This document shows positions 56,246-64,000 of a stretch of DNA of 64,000 bases, in pieces. Source of the DNA: Candidatus Epulonipiscium viviparus (GTDB lineage: Bacteria; Bacillota; Clostridia; Lachnospirales; Cellulosilyticaceae); NCBI RefSeq assembly GCF_030708075.1, contig NZ_CP117982.1, forward strand, positions 744,001 through 808,000, given 5' to 3'. How positions within the stretch are numbered: position 1 is the stretch's first letter; the number at the start of each line of letters is the position of its first letter. The notes beneath the pieces are model-generated. The model saw only the letters and a list, made by a program, of their open reading frames with translations, was not told where the DNA came from and did no database searches. A program made the translations under genes and the position numbers.

Positions 56246-56893
56246 CTATGAAATATCTTTAATTGTGATGTTATCGATAATGTAGGTAGGGGTATCAAGC
56301 CCAGGCATAACATTTTCTACTTCGGGTTCTGCCATATAAAAATCGAGTGCAACAAGGCCGGCGGCGGTATCAACTCCGGGCTGCGAATAGCCATCATCTG
56401 CCCATTTGCCGGTCTTAACTCCGGGAGTGCCTATAATATCGGCGTCCCAGACAATCTCGCGAGTGCTATTAGGTTCGATGGCAAAGAAAGTCATTCGAGT
56501 GTTTCCGTGAATGTCTGTGAGATTGCATCGAATCTGAATCGCCTGATCTAGAGGATTTGTTACAGATGCAACCATCGCCTTGCCAGGGGGAATAGTCCAA
56601 ATTTGGTTCTGTGGAATGATGCTTAAGTTGTTGATGATATTCCAATCTAAAGAACGATCTGAGAGGGAAATTTTTAATGCTTTAGTGCCATCAATAACTC
56701 CGGTGGTTGTGCTAAATTCGGAGTTAAAAGAGCTTCCGGTAATTATCCAACTAGCAGTTTCGCTTTCAAAAGAAACCAATGGAAATTCCATAACGATAGG
56801 AGCGGTGCTTTCGGAAGCTTTTGCTGGAGCGGTTGTCATAATAGCAGAGCAAATCATTACGGCGGCAACTGCAGTAGCAAAAAGTTTTTTCAT
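56246..56893 (-). CDS. Secreted single-module carbohydrate-binding-like protein A
   Basis: 215 residues: signal peptide (MKKLFATAVAAVMICSAIMT, mature from about 27) and one module of ~180. Module landmarks are VSFESETASWIITG, DGTKALKISL, VASVTNPLDQAIQIRCN, GNTRMTFF, PNSTREIVWD and PTYIIDNITI at the end. This resembles the CBM-like N-terminal domain of GH50 agarases, which also closes with an IDNI strand. No catalytic domain, sortase signal or SLH anchor. Confidence 0.7.
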   Translation of the reverse strand: MKKLFATAVAAVMICSAIMTTAPAKASESTAPIVMEFPLVSFESETASWIITGSSFNSEFSTTTGVIDGTKALKISLSDRSLDWNIINNLSIIPQNQIWTIPPGKAMVASVTNPLDQAIQIRCNLTDIHGNTRMTFFAIEPNSTREIVWDADIIGTPGVKTGKWADDGYSQPGVDTAAGLVALDFYMAEPEVENVMPGLDTPTYIIDNITIKDIS

Positions 56894-57030
56894 GGTAGAG
56901 ACCTCCTAAAATTTTATTGTGTACTTCTTGTATATATATATTCGCTGCCATAACAGAATTTATAGCAGTAGTATAAGCCATTATCATGGCAAATGCAATG
57001 ACAAAAAATCTTGGCGCAACGCAGATAAAT

Positions 57031-58137
57031 TTATTGCGGGGTCAATTTAAAGTCCCATTTGAAATCATTTAATAGATCAACATTGCCTTCTGGCATTACA
57101 AAATCAAAATTAAGTCCAGCAAGAACTCCTATAGGATTTGCGTCAACGAAAGTTTGTGAGTTGGTAGGCGTTAAAATTTTGATCCCCTTAGGGCTAGATA
57201 GAGAAATATCTAAATTAGTGGTACCCGCATTACCCAACAAAGCATACGTCTTAAACATCTGAACGTGCATAGTAACTGTATCTCCAGCCGCAACCATTAG
57301 CGTGCCATCTGCCGCCGTCGCAAGGTTTTTGCCATCCTTTTTTAATTGTACAGTCATCGAATTTGGAAATGCAGGTGGAGTTCCGCCAACCAAAGTTTTG
57401 CCCAATAATGCTTCGTAGTGAGTTTTTGGCAGCGGCATAAAAGCTGCAGCAGTTTCGGTCTTGCCAGGCTTAATGTTGGTGATGGCAAAACTGGCACCAG
57501 AAGGCACAACTCCCTTTTCTACATGAATGTTATCGATAATAAACGCCATAGAAGATTGCCCCTCCATAATGCTAGGCGTAGGTTCTGCGGCATAGAATCG
57601 AATTGCCTTAATTTGGCTAGGGTCTACTCCGACTTGCGCGTATCCGGCATCCCAATCGGCAGATTTTACGCCAGGCTCGCCCCAATAAGTTTTGTCTATT
57701 GCGATTTCACGAGTAGAGTTTGCCGGAATTTTGAAAATCGTAAGTCGCGTATTGCCGAGGTTGTCGGTGATGTTTAAACGAATCTCGCTCTCAAAGTTAT
57801 TTGGATTGGTTACCGAAGCTTTTAGCGTATCGTATTTGGTAAGGCTCCACACTGTTCCTGCAGGTGGATTGATGGTACTAGAAGTAAGCGTATTCCAATC
57901 TGCTGCGCGAGAAGCGATATCAATTTTGAGTGCTTTAGTTCCGTCGGCATTGGCAATGACATCTACACTACCTGTTGCTGTTGGACCAGAAGTCCAGAGC
58001 ACTGCCTCCGCGGCTTCAAATGAAATAGGAGCGAAGGCGATTGCTTTGGCTGGTGCCGCTGGTGCTGCTGCCATAGTAAGTCCAACGTTAGACAATGCAA
58101 CCACACCTGCTAGTGCAAACATAATAAATTTTTTCAT
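57031..58137 (-). CDS. Secreted carbohydrate-binding-like protein B with extra C-terminal domain
   Basis: 368 residues from the ATG at 58137 (RBS AAAGGAG). Signal peptide, one module (about 40-205; ISFEAAEAVLWTSG to SSMAFIIDNIHVEK), then a second ~150-residue domain of another type (ITNIKPGKTETAAAF to FKWDFKLTPQ), beta-rich and perhaps an Ig-like or cohesin-like fold. No enzyme motif was seen. The extra domain is unique to this gene in the array. Confidence 0.65.
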   Translation of the reverse strand: MKKFIMFALAGVVALSNVGLTMAAAPAAPAKAIAFAPISFEAAEAVLWTSGPTATGSVDVIANADGTKALKIDIASRAADWNTLTSSTINPPAGTVWSLTKYDTLKASVTNPNNFESEIRLNITDNLGNTRLTIFKIPANSTREIAIDKTYWGEPGVKSADWDAGYAQVGVDPSQIKAIRFYAAEPTPSIMEGQSSMAFIIDNIHVEKGVVPSGASFAITNIKPGKTETAAAFMPLPKTHYEALLGKTLVGGTPPAFPNSMTVQLKKDGKNLATAADGTLMVAAGDTVTMHVQMFKTYALLGNAGTTNLDISLSSPKGIKILTPTNSQTFVDANPIGVLAGLNFDFVMPEGNVDLLNDFKWDFKLTPQ

Positions 58138-58173
58138 AGATAAATCTCCTTTCAAATTAAACAAAATGTTTGA

Positions 58174-59364
58174 TTATCGAATTGTAATATTATCAATGAT
58201 ATAAACTGGGCTGGTAATGCCAGGCATAGTCTTAAGTTCTGGCTCCGCCATATAGAATGTCATTCCCTTGAGAGCGGACTTGTCGACGCCGTTTAGGTCA
58301 TATCCATCTGCGCCCCACTTAGAGTTTTTAACACCAGGAGTTCCGAGTTGCTCGGGCCCTATCACAAGTTCTCGAGTACTATTTGCAGGAATCGAGAAGT
58401 ACACCATTCGGGTATTGTTGGCAGTATCGGAAAAATTGCATCGTAGTTGAATTGCCGCATCGAGCGGGTTTGTAACAGTGGCTACAACAGAAGTGGCGGT
58501 GCCCATATTCCAAATTTCTCCAGGAGGGATGATTGCAAGATTATTGCGGACGCCCCAGTTCATAGATCGTTCTGTAATGGTAACCTTAAGTGCTTTTGTG
58601 CCGTCAACTGCTCCTTCTGTTACAATTTCATGTATGTTTGATGGGCCAGTCACATTCCATTTTTTTGCAACGCCATCCTCAAAAGATGTTACAGGAAAGT
58701 TGCTCCCTTCTATAGGCATTGCAGGTTCCGCAGGTCCCTTTTCTACATAAAGATTATCGATTATCATTGAGGCGGCATTGATTCCCGGTATAAATTTTGG
58801 CTCGGGCTCCGGAAAGTGGAATCGCATTTCTTTAATAGCGCTGGTATCGAGCCCCTTGCCAGAATAGCCGTCGGCTTCCCATTTGGCACTTGCAACACCA
58901 GTTTCGCCAAAGTATTCTCCGGTAATTGAAATTTCTCGAGTGGAGTTTGCAGGAACGGTAAAGAATACTAATCTGTTATTTCCGGATGTATCGAGAAAGT
59001 TAATTCTAATAGACAAATCAAAATTTTCGGGGTTTGTCAGCGTGGCTTTTATTATATCATTTTTTGCCAAATTCCAAGGCGCTCCATCTGCAGGGGCAAC
59101 CGTAAGAGAAGTAATTTTGCCCCAATCTGTCGTGCGCCCGTTCATAGAAAGTTTCATGGCCTTCGATCCATCGACAACGCCCGCGGTGCTGATAATATCA
59201 TGGGAAGCGTATTCACCATAAACATTCCACTTTGAAGCTTCACCATCCTCAAACGAAACTTTAGCAAAATTCCCCACCATAACTATAGGAGCGGTTGCAA
59301 AAACTGGTGCTGCCGACATAGTGAACATAAGAGAAGTAATTGCGGCGGTAATAAATTTTTTCAT
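58174..59364 (-). CDS. Secreted two-module carbohydrate-binding-like protein C
   Basis: 396 residues: signal peptide (to about 23), module 1 (~30-210, VSFEDGEASKWNVYG to SMIIDNLYVEK) and module 2 (~220-396, TSFEDGVAKKWNVTG to SPVYIIDNITI). The two modules share the W-N-V-x-G start, GNNR/NNTRM, PANSTRE and DGY-x-G/N-KG/GVD motifs but are far from identical, so the duplication is old. Starts 15 bases after the next gene's stop. Confidence 0.7.
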   Translation of the reverse strand: MKKFITAAITSLMFTMSAAPVFATAPIVMVGNFAKVSFEDGEASKWNVYGEYASHDIISTAGVVDGSKAMKLSMNGRTTDWGKITSLTVAPADGAPWNLAKNDIIKATLTNPENFDLSIRINFLDTSGNNRLVFFTVPANSTREISITGEYFGETGVASAKWEADGYSGKGLDTSAIKEMRFHFPEPEPKFIPGINAASMIIDNLYVEKGPAEPAMPIEGSNFPVTSFEDGVAKKWNVTGPSNIHEIVTEGAVDGTKALKVTITERSMNWGVRNNLAIIPPGEIWNMGTATSVVATVTNPLDAAIQLRCNFSDTANNTRMVYFSIPANSTRELVIGPEQLGTPGVKNSKWGADGYDLNGVDKSALKGMTFYMAEPELKTMPGITSPVYIIDNITIR

Positions 59365-59379
59365 ATATTAGACCTCCAA

Positions 59380-60549
59380 TTATTTTGCTCGAACATTGTC
59401 AATAATGTAAGAAAAGCTTGTGATATCTTTCATAACAGCGGCTTCTGGTTCAGAAACAAAAAATTCAAGCGCTGTAATTTTATTTTTGTTAACCCCTTTT
59501 CCAGAGTATCCATCGCCCTTCCAAAGCGCTGCCTGAACCCCAGGAGTTCCTAGTCTTTCGGCATCTATAACGATTTCTTTATTAGTTTTTGGTGGAATAG
59601 TAAAATATACCATTCTAGTATTTTTGTCAGCGTCTATAATATTAGCTCGAATCTGAACGAGATAGTCATTGTCGTTGGTAACATGTGCAGTAATCATAGT
59701 TGCAGCGCCCATATCCCAAGTTTGACCTGCTGGAATTATATTCAATTTGGTAATTTTGCTCCAGTCAGATTGGCGTTCGGGAACAGTTATTTTAAGCGCA
59801 TTGGTTCCGTCGACTGCGCCAGTGGCTACGATTTCTTTGATAGGTGCGGCGCCAGTTACGGACCAGTTGCTTTCGCCAGGCTCAAACGATGTAGTAGGGA
59901 AAGTTAGTATTGCAGCTGGTTGAACAACTCTGATGTTATCTATAATATACGATGCGCTAGTGACACCTTTCATAACAACAGCTTCGGCTTCAGAAAAATA
60001 AAATTCTATACTAGTAATACAAGAAGGATCGATGCCCTTTCCTGCGTAGCCGTCGCCGCTCCAAACATTTTCGGTAACACCAGGAGTTGCCGAGCCAAGC
60101 TTAACAGGATCCAAAACTATTTCCGTAGAAGCGCCACCGGCAATTGAAAAATATGCCATTCTGGAGTTGCCCTTTGCGTCTTTAACTGTAGCTCTAAGTT
60201 GAATCAGTTCTGTTCCGGGGTTGGTAACGTTGGCTGCAATAGAGGTGCCGACGCCGATGTTCCAAACACTTCCAGCAGATGGCTTTGCAGTGAGTCGAGT
60301 TATGTTGTTGGCATCGGTTGCGCGGCTGGTCATATTTACCTGCAAAGCTTTGAGCCCAGCAGTCGAGCCAGATGTAACTACGGCGCTAGTAGCGTTAGGG
60401 CCAGTAACTTGCCAATTAACAGCTTCGCCATCTTCGAAAGAAATAGAATTAAAAGATGTTGCAAGTGACGCAGGAGCAGCGGCCATGACAGAGCCAAAGC
60501 TTCCTGCTGAGATAATTCCAGCGATTGCTAATGTAATAAATTTTTTCAT
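59380..60549 (-). CDS. Secreted two-module carbohydrate-binding-like protein D
   Basis: 389 residues: signal peptide MKKFITLAIAGIISAGSFGS, module 1 (~35-210, ISFEDGEAVNWQVTG to SASYIIDNIRVVQ), module 2 (~215-389, TSFEPGESNWSVTG to FSYIIDNVRAK). Its second module is close to module 2 of the next gene, pointing to duplication of whole two-module genes. No cysteine-rich or anchoring parts. Confidence 0.7.
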   Translation of the reverse strand: MKKFITLAIAGIISAGSFGSVMAAAPASLATSFNSISFEDGEAVNWQVTGPNATSAVVTSGSTAGLKALQVNMTSRATDANNITRLTAKPSAGSVWNIGVGTSIAANVTNPGTELIQLRATVKDAKGNSRMAYFSIAGGASTEIVLDPVKLGSATPGVTENVWSGDGYAGKGIDPSCITSIEFYFSEAEAVVMKGVTSASYIIDNIRVVQPAAILTFPTTSFEPGESNWSVTGAAPIKEIVATGAVDGTNALKITVPERQSDWSKITKLNIIPAGQTWDMGAATMITAHVTNDNDYLVQIRANIIDADKNTRMVYFTIPPKTNKEIVIDAERLGTPGVQAALWKGDGYSGKGVNKNKITALEFFVSEPEAAVMKDITSFSYIIDNVRAK

Positions 60550-60598
60550 AATAAATCCTCCTAAATAAATGATTATGTGGCAATAGGTGATGCTGCGG

Positions 60599-61744
60599 TT
60601 ACTTTACTCTAATATTATCAATGGTATAAGAAAAATTGTTTATGCCTTCCATAACGGCAACTTCTGGTTCTGCAATAAAAAATTCGAGCGTTGTAATTTT
60701 ATGCTTATTAATACCCTTTCCGAAATAACCTTCCGTATCATAGAACCACCGCTCGCTGTGAATTCCAGGGGTTCCTAGCTGCTCAGCACCGATAACGATT
60801 TCTTTATTAGCGTTTGCTGGAATCGAAAAGTATACCATTCGAGTATTTTTGTCGGCATCGGCAATGTTGGCGCGAAGTTGAAGCGCGTGGTCATTGTCGT
60901 TGGTAACAGATAAAGTAATCATGGTTCTGTCCCCCATATCCCAAACTTGGCCTTCTGGAATTATATGCAATTTGGTAACTTTTTCCCAGTCTGATTGGCG
61001 TTCGGGAATAGTTACTTTTAGCGCGCTAGTTCCGTCGATGATACCAGCAAACACATTTGTTGGCGCCTCGGTTACTACAAACTGCGTGATAGGCGCTGCG
61101 CCAGTTACATGCCAGTTTGATTCCGAAGCTTCAAATGATGTAGTAGGAAAAGTAGAAACTGCTGGAGGTTGAACGAGTCTTATGTTATCTATAATATACG
61201 ACGCATCAGTGAGATTTTTCATCGCGCTAGTTTCAGGAAAATAAAATTTGAGGCTGCGGATAGAACTAGTATCGATGCCGTTGCCCCAAACAGTTTTGGC
61301 AGTGCCTGGGTTTGCGGGGTCCAAAACTATATCCATAGAAGTGCCAGCAGGTATTGAAAAGTCTGTCATTGCGGAGTTGGTCCTTAGGTCTACAATTTCG
61401 GCCCTAAGCTGAATCAATTCTGTTCCGGGATTGGTAACAGTTGCGGCAATAGATGTGTTGATGCCTAACTGCCAAACGAATTTGTTAGCAGGTGTTACAA
61501 CGAGCTTAGCATTGCTATCGGTTGAGTGGTGAGGCATATTTACTTGCAAAGCCTGAATACCATCTGTGGCCCCTTGTGTAACTATTGTACTATTAGATCC
61601 TTGCCAATTCATAACTTCTCCAAGTTCAAAAGAGATAGGAGCTAAAGGTGCTCGATCGAATGCTGGAATACCGAAGGCGCCAACGGTAACGCAATTTCCA
61701 ACAGAGATAATTCCGGCGATTGCTAAAGTAATAAATTTCTTCAT
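60599..61744 (-). CDS. Secreted two-module carbohydrate-binding-like protein E
   Basis: 381 residues: signal peptide (MKKFITLAIAGIISVGNCVT), module 1 shortened (~38-205; ISFELGEVMNWQGS to DASYIIDNIRLVQ) and module 2 (~210-381; TSFEASESNWHVTG to FSYTIDNIRVK). Module 1 lacks the usual W-x-x-DGY segment and several loop residues. Clear paralogue of protein D. Signal-peptide coding DNA is nearly the same as in D. Confidence 0.7.
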   Translation of the reverse strand: MKKFITLAIAGIISVGNCVTVGAFGIPAFDRAPLAPISFELGEVMNWQGSNSTIVTQGATDGIQALQVNMPHHSTDSNAKLVVTPANKFVWQLGINTSIAATVTNPGTELIQLRAEIVDLRTNSAMTDFSIPAGTSMDIVLDPANPGTAKTVWGNGIDTSSIRSLKFYFPETSAMKNLTDASYIIDNIRLVQPPAVSTFPTTSFEASESNWHVTGAAPITQFVVTEAPTNVFAGIIDGTSALKVTIPERQSDWEKVTKLHIIPEGQVWDMGDRTMITLSVTNDNDHALQLRANIADADKNTRMVYFSIPANANKEIVIGAEQLGTPGIHSERWFYDTEGYFGKGINKHKITTLEFFIAEPEVAVMEGINNFSYTIDNIRVK

Positions 61745-62290
61745 GATAAACCTCCTAGATAATAATTAATGTAGTAATAGTAGTTGTAAAAAGAGTTATA
61801 TGCGAGACTCTTGGTGTAATAAAAATAAATTTATTGTACAGCAACTGTAGTTTTTGGCAATATTTTCCTCTTTGATAAATCATCATGCAAGCGGAGTAAC
61901 AGATGCTGGTTTGAGAGCGATGTTATCTTTGTAGTGAGCTTAGCGTTATCAGAGATATTGGCTGAGTGGCGAGGTATATTTACTTGTAAAGTCTGAACAC
62001 TTCCGGTGGCATCTTCCGCCATTATTGAGCTATTAGATTTTGTAATCTCCCAGTTCGTAACTTCGCTACATGTAACAGAGATAGGAGCCAAAGGTGGTGG
62101 ATTTGATGATGCAACACCGAAAATACTAATAGTGAAAAAGTTTATAATAGAGATAGATACTATGATTGTTAAATTAATAAATTTCTTCACGATGTAATCC
62201 TCCTAGCTGATTATTTCATATAAACGTAACAATAGGAGCTGCATAAAGAAGTTATACGCAAGGCTCCTGTTGTAATAATGTAATTCAGAA
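61745..62290 (-). repeat. Duplicated intergenic segment around the truncated copy
   Basis: The spacer at ~61770-61830 and the one at ~62225-62290 are related: both hold an inverted repeat (AAGAGT / ACTCTT in the first; ACAATAGGAGC / GCTCCTGTTGT in the second) followed by TGTAATAA and AAATTTATTG. They show that the duplicated unit included its untranslated region. Confidence 0.55.
61831..62190 (-). pseudogene. Truncated copy of the binding-module gene
   Basis: 119 residues: signal-like N-terminus (MKKFINLTIIVSISIINFF), then about half a module (PLAPISVTCSEVTNWEITKS; TLQVNIPRHSANISDNAKL), close to module 1 of protein E. After KLTTKI the reading departs from the family (SLSNQHLLLRLHDDLSKR) and stops, losing the GNTRM, PANSTRE and IDNI parts. 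This looks like a deletion or frameshift remnant. The flanking intergenic hairpin regions are alike on both sides, consistent with unequal recombination. Confidence 0.65.
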
Positions 62291-62293
62291 AAT

Positions 62294-62950
62294 TTATTGC
62301 GCAGGTGCAGCGACAGGAGCTGGCTTAAGAGTGATGTTGTCGATTATATAAACTGGAGACGCGACACCAGGCATAACTTTTTCGAGCTCTGGTTCGGCAA
62401 CATAAAAACTCATGGCTTTGATAGCAGTTTCGTCGATGCCTTTTTGGCCATATCCATCAGTTTTCCAAGATCCGTTAGCGACGCCAGGCTCACCGAAAGT
62501 TTCAGCCGTATACATAATTTCGCGAGTACTATTGGCAGGAACTAGGAAAAATGCCATCCTGGTATTGCCAACATTATCAGAGATATTCCATCTAATTTGA
62601 AGACCTTGATCGGACGGATTAGTAACAGATGCGGCAACAACCTGGCCCTCTGGTACGCTCCAAATGGTCCCAGCTGCTGGATTTACATTAAGCTTAGTGA
62701 GAATGCTCCAGTCGGTTTGGCGAGTGGTCGCCGTAACTTTAAGCGCCTGAGTTCCATCTACAACGCCAGCGTTAGTGACAACTTCAGATTGAGCAGCAGG
62801 GCCTTCAACAGACCATCCGTCAGCAGTTTCGAAAGACATAGTAGGAAGTGGAACGGTAACAGTTGGAGCGGCAGGTGCGGCAGCCATGACAGAGCCGAAG
62901 CTTCCGATAGAGATAATTCCCGCAATTGCGAATGTAACAAATTTTTTCAT
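62294..62950 (-). CDS. Secreted single-module carbohydrate-binding-like protein F
   Basis: 218 residues: signal peptide MKKFVTFAIAGIISIGSFGS, then one module (~38-210; MSFETADGWSVEG, DGTQALKVTAT, AASVTNPSDQGLQIRWN, GNTRMAFFLV, PANSTREIMY, SPVYIIDNITL) and a short tail KPAPVAAPAQ. Near-identical to the next copy in its N-terminal two thirds; the last third differs (FGEPGVANGSW, ELEKVMPGVASPVY). Confidence 0.72.
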   Translation of the reverse strand: MKKFVTFAIAGIISIGSFGSVMAAAPAAPTVTVPLPTMSFETADGWSVEGPAAQSEVVTNAGVVDGTQALKVTATTRQTDWSILTKLNVNPAAGTIWSVPEGQVVAASVTNPSDQGLQIRWNISDNVGNTRMAFFLVPANSTREIMYTAETFGEPGVANGSWKTDGYGQKGIDETAIKAMSFYVAEPELEKVMPGVASPVYIIDNITLKPAPVAAPAQ

Positions 62951-62974
62951 AATATTATCCTCCTCGATAAATAA

Positions 62975-63631
62975 TTATTGCGCAGGCACAGCGACAGGAG
63001 CTGGCTTAAGAGTGATGTTATCGATGATATAAGATGGAGATGTAACTCCAGGCATAACTTTTACTGAATCAGGTTCAGCAACATAGAAGTTCATAGCCTT
63101 AATGCAAGACTCGTCGATGCCCTTCTGTGCATACCCATCAGTTTTCCAAGATGCACCAGTAAGACCAGGCTCACTAAATAGAACGGAATCATACATAATT
63201 TCGCGAGTACTATTTGGAGGAACTAGGAAATATGCCATCCTGGTATTGCCAACATTATCAGAGATATTCCATCTAATTTGAAGACCTTGATCGGACGGAT
63301 TAGTAACAGATGCGGCAATAACCTGGCCCTCTGGTACGCTCCAAACGGTCCCAGCTGCTGGATTTACATTAAGCTTAGTGAGAATGCTCCAGTCGGTTTG
63401 GCGAGTGGTCGCCGTAACTTTAAGCGCCTGAGTTCCATCTACAACGCCAGCGTTAGTGACAATTTCAGATTGAGCAGCAGGGCCTTCAACAGCCCATCCG
63501 TCAGCAGTTTCGAAAGACATAGTAGGAAGTGGAACGGCAACAGTTGGAGCGGCAGGTGCGGCAGCCATGACAGAGCCGAAGCTTCCGATAGAGATAATTC
63601 CCGCAATTGCGAATGTAACAAATTTTTTCAT
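62975..63631 (-). CDS. Secreted single-module carbohydrate-binding-like protein G
   Basis: 218 residues, tandem duplicate of F with the same signal peptide. Its C-terminal third (LFSEPGLTGASW, DSVKVMPGVTSPSYIIDNI) matches the following partial copy instead of F, so the gene is a mosaic. Only 24 bases with an AGGAGG RBS lie between copies, so they are co-transcribed. Confidence 0.72.
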   Translation of the reverse strand: MKKFVTFAIAGIISIGSFGSVMAAAPAAPTVAVPLPTMSFETADGWAVEGPAAQSEIVTNAGVVDGTQALKVTATTRQTDWSILTKLNVNPAAGTVWSVPEGQVIAASVTNPSDQGLQIRWNISDNVGNTRMAYFLVPPNSTREIMYDSVLFSEPGLTGASWKTDGYAQKGIDESCIKAMNFYVAEPDSVKVMPGVTSPSYIIDNITLKPAPVAVPAQ

Positions 63632-63655
63632 AATATTATCCTCCTCGATGAATAA

Positions 63656-64000
63656 TTATTGTGCAGGCACAGCGACAGGCGCTGGCTTAAGAGTGATGTT
63701 ATCGATGATATAAGATGGAGATGTAACTCCAGGCATAACTTTTACTGAATCAGGCTCTGCAATATAGAAGTTCATAGCCTTAATGCAAGACTCGTCGATG
63801 CCCTTCTGTGCATACCCATCAGTTTTCCAAGATGCACCAGTAAGACCAGGCTCACTAAATAGAACGGAATCATACATAATTTCGCGAGTACTATTTGGAG
63901 GAACTAGGAAATATGCCATCCTGGTATTGCCAACATTATCAGAGATATTCCATCTAATTTGAAGACCTTGATCGGACGGATTAGTAACAGATGCGGCAAT
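63656..64000 (-). CDS. Binding-module protein H, C-terminal part (cut by window edge)
   Basis: The frame is open to the right edge; 114 residues are visible, starting within IAASVTNPSDQGLQIRWN. It is almost identical to the C-terminal part of G. The gene begins beyond the window, so the array continues. Confidence 0.75.
   Translation of the reverse strand: MAASVTNPSDQGLQIRWNISDNVGNTRMAYFLVPPNSTREIMYDSVLFSEPGLTGASWKTDGYAQKGIDESCIKAMNFYIAEPDSVKVMPGVTSPSYIIDNITLKPAPVAVPAQ

Larger units (their letters stand above)
62294..64000 (-). repeat. 681-bp tandem repeat of whole genes
   Basis: Stops of three successive copies lie at 62294, 62975 and 63656, exactly 681 bases apart. Each unit is one 657-base gene plus 24-base spacer with RBS. 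Copies two and three are nearly identical over the visible part. This is a recent head-to-tail amplification. Confidence 0.92.

Noticed and set aside
56176-56313. 46-residue extension of the GH86 protein
   Set aside because: It crosses a strong terminator, lacks an RBS and would bury the signal peptide.
62597-63655. Two 125-codon plus-strand frames that look duplicated
   Set aside because: They are antisense shadows of the duplicated module genes F and G; no RBS and no sensible product.

Overview
The window reads as a low-G+C, strictly fermentative, motile member of the Clostridia (Lachnospirales type). Pointers are pyruvate formate-lyase with its activase, a single Bacillus/Clostridium-style fla/che operon with FliY, CheC, CheD and SigD, RNase Y, SecG, and AGGAGG ribosome binding sites. 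The right end carries a secreted GH86-type agarase/porphyranase beside a long array of secreted modules that resemble the N-terminal carbohydrate-binding-like domain of GH50 agarases. That points to a habitat with red-algal galactans. Together with the many flagellins and a PomA/PomB-like (sodium-type) stator it would suit a gut symbiont of algae-eating fish of the Epulonipiscium kind, but this host assignment is inference.

Layout. 1-2429: end of a sugar ABC transporter binding protein, a secreted Asp-box protein and a DUF368/PopT lipid-carrier translocase. 2750-5921: pflB and pflA behind a strong promoter with a built-in palindrome. 5978-15827: seven tandem flagellin genes, all on the minus strand, five with their own sigma-D (sigma-28) promoter of identical spacing, most with their own terminator. 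15984-19734: bifunctional glutathione synthase, a tyrosine recombinase and secG. 19767-49462: the fla/che operon, read right to left from flgB to sigD and four small downstream genes. 49603-53565: a SpoIIM-like membrane protein, NfeD-like protein, aspartate aminotransferase and RNase Y. 53713-64000: GH86 enzyme preceded by at least nine genes for signal-peptide-bearing carbohydrate-binding-like proteins, ending in near-identical 681-bp tandem units that run off the window.

How it fits together. The fla/che operon makes the basal body, export gate, hook, stator, chemotaxis core and SigD. SigD should then fire the promoters of the flagellin array. FlhF and FlhG would set the place and number of flagella. 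The right end looks like a polysaccharide-binding and cleaving locus in which standalone binding modules greatly outnumber the one visible enzyme. The two most unusual things are that array of free binding modules, still being duplicated, and the alanine-rich helical insert shared by all seven flagellins.
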